Below, piece by piece: positions 1-5,386 of a stretch of 9,520 bases of DNA. Both the position numbers and the translations under genes were made by a program. How positions within the stretch are numbered: the first letter of the stretch is position 1; each line of letters starts with the position of its first letter. This stretch comes from JBFLVN01 sp040758475 (lineage in GTDB: Bacteria > JAGRBM01): the NCBI GenBank assembly GCA_040758475.1, contig JBFLVN010000141.1, positions 1-9,520 of the forward strand, written 5' to 3'. The notes under the pieces were generated by a model, which ran no database searches, was not told where the DNA came from, and saw only the letters and a list, made by a program, of their open reading frames with translations.

Positions 1-1134
1 CTCCTCCGGCTCAAGCTTTATTTGAACGAAATTCCTCTGGTAGGCCTCCGGGAAGAAACCTATATGCCGCTTTTGGTGGACCCGGGCCTTTACTACGTGA
101 CGCTCGTTCCGTACGCCCGCAGCCAGCCGTCCATCAAATACACGTGGTGGATCGCGGCCGAGGAGGGGAAAGAATACTTCGTCGAACTCGACATGCAGCA
201 GCACATTTATGGTTTTGCCCCCAAGACGGCCGAAGAGGCCTTGGTTCGCATTCCCCTTGCCTCGGAAATGCCCGGCACGAGGGATATTCCGCCGGCCCTT
301 CCGATCGCCCTCGACGGCAAGCGTTTGTTTCCCGTCGCTAAGAATTCTGTTACTGAGAAAAGGGAAGAGAAGAAAACTTCTCCGGCTTCGCAGGACCAAA
401 TCGCTCTTTCGAGACTTACGGTGCTTTCGCCTCAAGTCCGCCTTTTCGCGGAGAATTCCGAAACCACGGCGTACGCGCTGCCGCTCGAACGCCAGCTCGA
501 AGCGAGCCGCCAACTGACGGAAGCTCTTTCCAACGCTTTGCAGAAAGAGTTTGGCGCTGGAAAGGACAAACCTGCCCGTGTTTCCGTCCTTTCGGACATC
601 AATGGCGTTTGCAACGGCCAGCGATCTCTCGAAGCGGCGAGACAGCGGGCCCTCGAGTCCTTCGGGATGCCGCTCGAAAATAATGGAACTTCGCCCCAGC
701 TTTTGGGGGAGGACCCCATCTGCAAAGCTCTTTCGTCTGAATCCGGACAGGGTTATCTGGCGGCCCATCTTTACGGTCTCGAAGGGCAGGGTCTTCGGAA
801 CTTGTCTCGAATTTCGCAATCAACAGGACTTTATGCCATCACGCTCGGCGCCAGTCTTCTTTTTACCCACCCGGTTTTGAGTGACCTTCGCAAGGGGCTC
901 GTTCTTGAAATCGTTCTCTTGGGGAATGGCGGGAAGAGGGTTCTTGCCGCGGGACGGAAGTTTAGCGGCGGAGACGCCGTGAAGAGCTCTTTGGCATCAG
1001 CGGCAGGGGAGATCTTGAAGTGTTTTAATGAAGCATCGGGCATGGGTACCGAGAGGATCGACGCTTTAAATCAGCGGGCGATTGCTAAGTTTCCTTGCAG
1101 GGCGTACGAATCGTTTTCCTTGAAGTTGAGATGA
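1..1134 (+). CDS. Uncharacterised envelope protein with DUF2846-like N-terminal domain (5' partial)
   Basis: The frame is open from base 1, so the true start and any signal peptide lie upstream of the window; 377 codons are visible. Numbering from the first codon, residues about 3-90 resemble the DUF2846 sandwich found in bacterial lipoproteins. They show a short beta segment (LKLYLNE), a PGLYYVTL turn like the family's PGxH strand, and an AxEGKEYFVEL strand near 53-63. A polar linker at about 105-140 leads to a second domain with HLYGLEGQ (256-263), GLVLEIVLL (299-307) and four cysteines (204, 241, 341, 366). This second domain matches the next gene block for block, so the two are paralogues. 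The stop overlaps the next start (ATGA, 1131-1134), which implies one operon. Function is unknown; an exported periplasmic or outer-membrane-anchored protein is an inference from the neighbour. The DUF2846 assignment is by eye only. Confidence 0.8.
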   Translation, partial: LLRLKLYLNEIPLVGLREETYMPLLVDPGLYYVTLVPYARSQPSIKYTWWIAAEEGKEYFVELDMQQHIYGFAPKTAEEALVRIPLASEMPGTRDIPPALPIALDGKRLFPVAKNSVTEKREEKKTSPASQDQIALSRLTVLSPQVRLFAENSETTAYALPLERQLEASRQLTEALSNALQKEFGAGKDKPARVSVLSDINGVCNGQRSLEAARQRALESFGMPLENNGTSPQLLGEDPICKALSSESGQGYLAAHLYGLEGQGLRNLSRISQSTGLYAITLGASLLFTHPVLSDLRKGLVLEIVLLGNGGKRVLAAGRKFSGGDAVKSSLASAAGEILKCFNEASGMGTERIDALNQRAIAKFPCRAYESFSLKLR

Positions 1135-2012
1135 GCGCGGTGAATTCCGGACTTTCAATGCGATTCTTGAGCGCTTTCGCCGCGCTCCTGTGGATGGTTG
1201 GTTGCGGCCCCACCTACAAGAACGCTCCATCGCCTGAATTCTTGATTCGAGGCAAGGACATGCGGGCTACGCAGCGGCCGCTCCGGCAGCCGGAAATCCG
1301 GAAAATATCGAGTTTCGCCATTCCCCTGCCAAGGGTCCGCCTCCTTCTCCGGAGGGGGAACACCCTCGCCGACGCCCCGGCCGACCGGCAGTCGAATGCA
1401 GCATTTTATCTTATCCATTCCCTCGTAAGGGCCCACCCGGAGAACATTTTCCCGACAGCTCCCTTGCCCGATCATCTGGGTGAGGAAGTGGCCAAGAGTT
1501 TGTGCCACCGCGACAGCCTGCTGGCCACCGCCGATCTGATGAAAAGCTCGAAGGAGTACCGGGCGCGGTTTCAGGCTCAAGACCCCCTGCGATTCGTCCT
1601 GGAGCCGGAAGCGCCTTTGTGCGAGCTGGCCCCTCATCAGGGAGTTGATGCTCTGGTCCTGTCCCACCTCTATGGTTTTGAAGGGCAATGGAAGAAGGAC
1701 GCCATGGTGACGGCAGCGGCGATTGGTCTTGCCGTGGCGGCGGCGGCGGCCGGCGTAATCGTCATTCCTTTGGTGATACCCGAGCAGGGTCTTGTACTGG
1801 AGACGGTTCTCGTGGATAACCGGACGCACCGGATTTTGGCCTTTTCCAGGGAGAAGAGCTCTCTTGCGGCCTCGGAAGACAATCTGGATGAAATGGCCAA
1901 GGAGGCGTTCGATTGCTTTGCCGGCCTCTCGGGAAAGTCTCCCAAACCCAACGGGGATAAGAACCGCATGGGGTGTTATTCATTTTCCCGATACGAGTTC
2001 GAGACGAAATAA
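1131..2012 (+). CDS. Uncharacterised lipoprotein, paralogue of the upstream gene
   Basis: The protein has 293 residues from ATG 1131, which overlaps the upstream stop; a weak GAAG at 1122-1125 may serve as ribosome site. An in-frame ATG at 1158 (284 residues) gives a tighter signal peptide and is a real alternative. The N-terminus is a lipoprotein signal: hydrophobic FLSAFAALLWMVG ending at lipid-acceptor Cys25. The mature part has four further cysteines (125, 164, 262, 282), HLYGFEGQ at 179-186, an Ala-rich hydrophobic stretch at 192-217, and GLVLETVLV at 220-228. These blocks and all four cysteines recur at nearly equal spacing in the upstream gene, but the DUF2846-like domain is absent. 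Two disulfides in the periplasm are a reasonable inference. The family is not recognised. The hydrophobic stretch is long enough for a membrane segment, though Ala-rich packing helices are also possible. It is convergent with the following SDR gene. Confidence 0.82.
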   Translation: MSAVNSGLSMRFLSAFAALLWMVGCGPTYKNAPSPEFLIRGKDMRATQRPLRQPEIRKISSFAIPLPRVRLLLRRGNTLADAPADRQSNAAFYLIHSLVRAHPENIFPTAPLPDHLGEEVAKSLCHRDSLLATADLMKSSKEYRARFQAQDPLRFVLEPEAPLCELAPHQGVDALVLSHLYGFEGQWKKDAMVTAAAIGLAVAAAAAGVIVIPLVIPEQGLVLETVLVDNRTHRILAFSREKSSLAASEDNLDEMAKEAFDCFAGLSGKSPKPNGDKNRMGCYSFSRYEFETK

Positions 2013-2031
2013 GCGTTTTTTTGAGGAACCC

Positions 2032-2844
2032 CTACAACCCGAACCTCGCCCGGCTCGCCGCCAGGAGCTGGCTCGAAAAGACGGGGAAGAGGCGCTTCAT
2101 TCCGTCCACGATATGGGTTTCGCGGGTGATGAGCACTCGCGGCTTGTTCTTCTGGATGCCGTCCACGATCTCCTTGGCGGCGATGTCGGGGGAGATGGCG
2201 CGTTTCTCGAAAAACCGGGCGGCCTTCCCCTTCATCTTTTCATCGTACGTGCGGGAGCTTTTGACGATGTTGGTGTTAATGCCGCCCGGATGGACGCAGG
2301 TGATCCCCACTTTCGTGCCGTGGAGTTCGGCCATCAGGGATTCGCTAAAGCCCCTTACCGCGAACTTGGAGGCGCAGTAGGAGGACTGGGTGGGAATGCC
2401 GATCAGGCCGAAGACGCTCGAGATATTGACGAGGTGGGCCTCGTCCTCGCGCTTCAGGTGCGGCAGGAAGAACTTGCAGCCGTAGACGACGCCCCAGAAG
2501 TTAATGCCCATGAGCCATTCGAAGTCTTCGAGGCGTTGCTCGTCGAGATTTGCCGTGACGGAGACGCCCGCGTTGTTGACGACGATGTGAACGTGGCCGC
2601 CGTGGGCCTTGAGCACTTCATCGGGCAGGGCGGCCATGCGTTCTTTCTTGGAGACGTCGGCCACGTGGACGCTCGCCCGGCGGCCAAAGGCCTTGATGGT
2701 GGATTCGACTTCGCGGAGGTTCTTCTCGTTTACATCGACGAGCGCCACGTCGCTGCCCTTTTGGGCAAGCAGAATGCTCGTGGATTTCCCAATGCCGCTT
2801 CCGGCTCCGGTGACGACGGCGACGCGACCTTCGAGTTTTTTCAT
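2032..2844 (-). CDS. Classical SDR oxidoreductase (likely NAD-dependent)
   Basis: This is a complete 270-residue classical short-chain dehydrogenase/reductase, the usual length for the family. The Rossmann dinucleotide motif TGAGSGIG is at 12-19, Asp63 caps the adenine pocket, and NNAG is at 90-93. The catalytic set is Asn115, Ser143, Tyr156 and Lys160 (YCASK), followed by PGG at 186-188. Asp37 at the end of the second beta strand suggests NAD(H) rather than NADP(H). The C-terminal part (about 190-270, with helical GMKRLFPVF) resembles SDRs often annotated as acetoin dehydrogenase or as generic lipid-associated SDRs, so the substrate cannot be named. The start is supported by a GGGAGGG ribosome site (plus-strand 2849-2855). 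It lies 96 bp downstream of a second SDR on the same strand, with a palindromic operator candidate in the gap, so it may have its own promoter. Confidence 0.93.
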   Translation of the reverse strand: MKKLEGRVAVVTGAGSGIGKSTSILLAQKGSDVALVDVNEKNLREVESTIKAFGRRASVHVADVSKKERMAALPDEVLKAHGGHVHIVVNNAGVSVTANLDEQRLEDFEWLMGINFWGVVYGCKFFLPHLKREDEAHLVNISSVFGLIGIPTQSSYCASKFAVRGFSESLMAELHGTKVGITCVHPGGINTNIVKSSRTYDEKMKGKAARFFEKRAISPDIAAKEIVDGIQKNKPRVLITRETHIVDGMKRLFPVFSSQLLAASRARFGL

Positions 2845-2848
2845 AAGA

Positions 2849-2855
2849 CCCTCCC
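2849..2855 (-). promoter_or_regulatory. Ribosome binding site of the downstream SDR
   Basis: Minus-strand GGGAGGG lies four bases before the ATG at 2844. The same heptamer precedes the other SDR start, which supports both start choices. Confidence 0.7.
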
Positions 2856-2893
2856 GCCCGGCGCTTTTCGATGGCTGGCCGGGCGCGCGCAGG

Positions 2894-2899
2894 ATAGTA
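2894..2899 (-). promoter_or_regulatory. Candidate -10 box for the downstream SDR
   Basis: Minus-strand TACTAT matches four of six positions of the sigma-70 -10 consensus. A 17-base spacer places the -35 over TTCCAC, a poor match that overlaps one arm of the 16-bp palindrome. The geometry would suit a repressor-controlled promoter with a leader of about 40 bases. This is inference from weak hexamers. Confidence 0.3.
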
Positions 2900-2917
2900 G
2901 CTATTCCAGAAGAGAAG

Positions 2918-2933
2918 TGGAACGATCGTTCCA
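2918..2933. promoter_or_regulatory. Perfect 16-bp palindrome, candidate operator
   Basis: TGGAACGATCGTTCCA is a perfect inverted repeat between the two SDR genes. It lies 74 bp upstream of one start and 7 bp past the stop of the other. The upper half-site word TTCCAGAA also appears at 2904-2911 and again at 2929-2936, giving a second, imperfect dyad (TTCCA, nine bases, TGGAA) next to the perfect one. Size, symmetry and AACG/CGTT arms resemble TetR-family operators, many of which control lipid and SDR genes. No regulator gene is in the window, so the cognate protein is unknown. Confidence 0.55.
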
Positions 2934-2940
2934 GAAAATC

Positions 2941-3768
2941 TCATCCCGCCTTTTTCTTCACCCGCTTCTCCCGGGCGCGGTTGACGAACGGGGCGCCGAG
3001 GCGCGCGACGCGCTCGAGCACGGGCTTCGCGTAGGGGACCATGCCGTAGACTTCGGGGTAGAAGAGGTGCTCTTTCCCGTTTTCGAGAGCCTCCCGGATT
3101 TTCCGGGCGCAGACCTTGGGATCGCCGGTAGGAAGGCGCCCGAGCTGGGCCCCCAGCGGGCTCGAAGCTTTCGTCGCCCGGAGCATGGGGGTATCGACGG
3201 GCCCCGGGTAGACCGTGAGGATGTGGACGTTCGACCCGGCCGTTTCGAGGCGCAGGCATTCATCCAGCATCACGATGGCGGCCTTGCTCGCGCAGTAGGC
3301 CGAAGAACTGGGGGCCGGAAGGACGCCAAAGCCCGAGGAGACGGAGATGAGGGCGCCTCGGTTGCGGGCCACAATGCCGGGGAAAATCTTCCGGGCCAGT
3401 TCGATGGGGGCCACGAAGTTGATCATGGCCGTGTCGGAGACTTCTTTTTCAGGCTTTTCGACGAAGTAGGTGGACGTGCCGCCGAGGCCCGCGTTGTTCA
3501 TGAGGATGTCCACGGGCCCGGCTTTCTGTTCGACTTCCGCCGCCAGCTTGGCGGCGGCGCCGGGCTTGGAGAGGTCCACGGGGAAGACGTGGGCGCTTTT
3601 CCCCTTGGCGCGGATTTTTTCGGCTACGGCTTCGAGTTCTTCTTTCCGCCGGGCGGCGACCGAGACGTTGCAACCGGCATTGGCGAGTTCCAAAGCCGTT
3701 TCCATTCCGATTCCAGACGACGCTCCGGTGATGAGGGCATGAAGGCCTGAGAGCTTTACCTTGGGCAT
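2941..3768 (-). CDS. Classical SDR oxidoreductase (likely NADP-dependent)
   Basis: This is a complete 275-residue classical SDR. TGASSGIG is at 14-21, Asp65 caps the adenine pocket, and NNAG is at 91-94. The catalytic residues are Asn117, Ser145, Tyr158 and Lys162 (YCASK), with PGP at 188-190. Arg40-Arg41 directly after the second beta strand favour NADP(H), in contrast to Asp37 of the adjacent SDR. The C-terminus ends in a strongly basic tail (REKRVKKKAG), which may touch membrane or be disordered. The substrate is not deducible; close-looking proteins are usually annotated only as SDR-family oxidoreductases. The start is supported by GGGAGGG at plus-strand 3774-3780. It is transcribed toward the other SDR. 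The gspN stop lies 71 bp upstream on the same strand, so read-through from the gsp operon is possible but not shown. Confidence 0.93.
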   Translation of the reverse strand: MPKVKLSGLHALITGASSGIGMETALELANAGCNVSVAARRKEELEAVAEKIRAKGKSAHVFPVDLSKPGAAAKLAAEVEQKAGPVDILMNNAGLGGTSTYFVEKPEKEVSDTAMINFVAPIELARKIFPGIVARNRGALISVSSGFGVLPAPSSSAYCASKAAIVMLDECLRLETAGSNVHILTVYPGPVDTPMLRATKASSPLGAQLGRLPTGDPKVCARKIREALENGKEHLFYPEVYGMVPYAKPVLERVARLGAPFVNRAREKRVKKKAG

Positions 3769-3773
3769 GGAGT

Positions 3774-3780
3774 CCCTCCC
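3774..3780 (-). promoter_or_regulatory. Ribosome binding site of the upstream SDR
   Basis: Minus-strand GGGAGGG lies five bases before the ATG at 3768. It fixes that start and is identical to the site before the other SDR. Confidence 0.7.
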
Positions 3781-3839
3781 TGTTTTGCGGAAAAGCTCTT
3801 AAACGATGGGGAGCAGTTTGGGGAGAGGGGTGTCTTGGG

Positions 3840-4787
3840 CTACCGCCCCACCTGGGGGGCACCCAAGGAACCCTGGATCGTGGCGGCGTAGGAGCCGCCA
3901 GGCTCGCTCCGGAGCTGGGTGAAGGCGATGGCGTACTTCTGTTTGAACTCGCCGTAGGGCGTGACTTTGAGCTTGATGTTGATGGGGGATGTCAGGAGCG
4001 GCGTGCGGAGGTTGATGAATCCGCCGGCGTCGATGTCGGCGTCTCCGCCGCGCACCTCGAAGGAAGTGATTTCGAGCCGCCCTTCCTTGACAGCCATGTC
4101 GGCCCGCACTTCCGTGAAGTGGATGGGCGGCACGGGGATCGCCCCCAGGTTGATCCCCTGGACGACCCCTTCCTGGAGCGTGAGCTTTACTTCGCCCGTG
4201 GCACCCGAGGGGTCCTTGAGGCGGTCGAGCACGGCGTTCAGGGCGGAAGATTCGGTGCCGGGCGTCTCGTAGAAGAGTTTTCCCTTCGCTTTCCCCTCCA
4301 GGCCGAACTTGTCCTTGGCGGGGGCGGCCAGGAGGCGTGTGAGATCGAAAGCCTCCAGGGCCGCTTCGAACCGGATGCGGTCTTTCGAGCGCTTGAACTC
4401 GGCCTCCATCCAGCCCTCGCCCACTTCGCTTCGGGACCAGAGGTTCGTCCTTCCGATGAGGGCCGAGAGAAGGCCCACGCGGATGGATTGCTCGTCCACC
4501 TCGATGGCCGGGCCCGAATCCCGCTCGACGGAAAGGCCTTCCAGGGTGACGCCCGAGAGGCCCGAGAGGGAGACGTCCTTGGCGGTTACGTTGCGCCCCG
4601 CGGCGGCGCTCACCTTGGCGGTGACGGCGGCGAGGATCGCTTCGCGGGGGAGGAAGAGCCAGATGAAAAAGAGAGTCGCCAGAACCGTGTAGGCAACAAA
4701 GGCGATGCGCCGCAGGCGGTCCTTCTGTTCCTGCGGCGGATTCCACTGCTCGATCCGCGCCCGTACTCGTTCGACGAAGGCGTTCAC
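3840..4787 (-). CDS. gspN: Type II secretion system protein GspN (AsmA-like form)
   Basis: The protein has 315 residues from a GTG start. A short basic cytoplasmic N-terminus is followed by one membrane helix at about 28-47. The rest is a beta-rich periplasmic domain with short repeating amphipathic strands, such as VSLSGLSGVTLEGLSVE and LEITSFEVRGGDADIDAGGFI. Such strands are typical of the AsmA/TamB-like fold described for GspN. The C-terminal strand GSYAATIQGSLGAPQ fits the family end. GspN is an accessory inner-membrane part of the T2SS and is absent from many systems; its exact role is unclear. The start overlaps the gspM stop by four bases (GTGA, 4784-4787) and has a GGAGG ribosome site at plus-strand 4795-4799. 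Identity rests on fold-like features plus position after gspL and gspM. The form resembles the type I recall from Geobacter and Leptospira more than the enterobacterial one. Confidence 0.85.
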   Translation of the reverse strand: MNAFVERVRARIEQWNPPQEQKDRLRRIAFVAYTVLATLFFIWLFLPREAILAAVTAKVSAAAGRNVTAKDVSLSGLSGVTLEGLSVERDSGPAIEVDEQSIRVGLLSALIGRTNLWSRSEVGEGWMEAEFKRSKDRIRFEAALEAFDLTRLLAAPAKDKFGLEGKAKGKLFYETPGTESSALNAVLDRLKDPSGATGEVKLTLQEGVVQGINLGAIPVPPIHFTEVRADMAVKEGRLEITSFEVRGGDADIDAGGFINLRTPLLTSPINIKLKVTPYGEFKQKYAIAFTQLRSEPGGSYAATIQGSLGAPQVGR

Positions 4788-5386
4788 TTGGGTTCCTCCG
4801 CCTCTCCCTCAGCGGCCGCTTCTTCTTCGGATTTGGCGCAGAAGGTCGAAACCTGGACGTCCACGTCGAGCAGGTTCGGGTCGTCGAAGCGTTTCCTCGC
4901 CCGGAATTTCCAGGCCCGGTATTCGGAGGGGGACTGGTCGATCTGATACAGGCATCCCACCAGGGTTTTGAGCAGGAGGCGCCGCGCCTCGATCTGGACG
5001 GCCTGCTCCGTGTAGTAGGGGCTGGACGATCCCCCCTGGATCGGGCGGATCGAGAAATTATCCGCCCCGCAGCCGCGCAGGGTCGATTCGAGGGCCGTAA
5101 AAAGGTTCACCGTGCAGCGCTGGCCGATGGGAAGATCGACGCCCTTGAGCCGCGCGTCGATGGCGGCAATCTCCCGCAGCATGGATTTGGTGAGTTCGAT
5201 CTCCTGGGCCGTTTCCCGGACCTGGGTTCTCATTTTGTCCATGCGGGAAGAGAGGCTGATGAGGCCGAAGAGAAAAAGGATAATGAGAACCACTGCCCCG
5301 CCGCCCGCCACGACGTAACGCTCCCGCGGTTCGAGTTCCTGCCAGCGGGTCTGGAGCTGGGAGAAAATTTCCTGGAGGCGGTTCAC
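4784..5386 (-). CDS. gspM: Type II secretion system protein GspM
   Basis: The protein has 200 residues from a GTG start, close to the usual GspM size. A short cytoplasmic end bears ELEPRERYVVAGGG, the common GspM/PilO pre-membrane pattern. It is followed by one membrane helix at about 25-45, a probable coiled coil at 48-80, and a ferredoxin-like periplasmic domain at about 92-183. GspM is the bitopic partner of GspL in the inner-membrane platform that couples the GspE ATPase to pseudopilus assembly. Four cysteines (91, 106, 145, 183) lie in the periplasmic part. The last 15 residues are Glu/Ala-rich. It overlaps gspL upstream (GTGA, 5383-5386) and gspN downstream in the same way, so translation is probably coupled. 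A strong GGGAGGT ribosome site lies at plus-strand 5392-5398. Confidence 0.87.
   Translation of the reverse strand: MNRLQEIFSQLQTRWQELEPRERYVVAGGGAVVLIILFLFGLISLSSRMDKMRTQVRETAQEIELTKSMLREIAAIDARLKGVDLPIGQRCTVNLFTALESTLRGCGADNFSIRPIQGGSSSPYYTEQAVQIEARRLLLKTLVGCLYQIDQSPSEYRAWKFRARKRFDDPNLLDVDVQVSTFCAKSEEEAAAEGEAEEPK
4795..4799 (-). promoter_or_regulatory. Ribosome binding site of gspN
   Basis: Minus-strand GGAGG lies seven bases before GTG 4787 and sits inside the gspM coding end. It supports the GTG start. Confidence 0.65.

Noticed and set aside
1998..2022. Possible terminator after the lipoprotein pair: TTCG-AGA-CGAA hairpin and T7 run
   Set aside because: The stem is only 4 bp and seven bases separate it from the T run; too weak to call.
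1792..3750. Long open frame on the plus strand, 652 codons, opposite both SDR genes
   Set aside because: It crosses from the lipoprotein gene through two well-supported SDR genes on the other strand and has no domain signal; it is a coding shadow.
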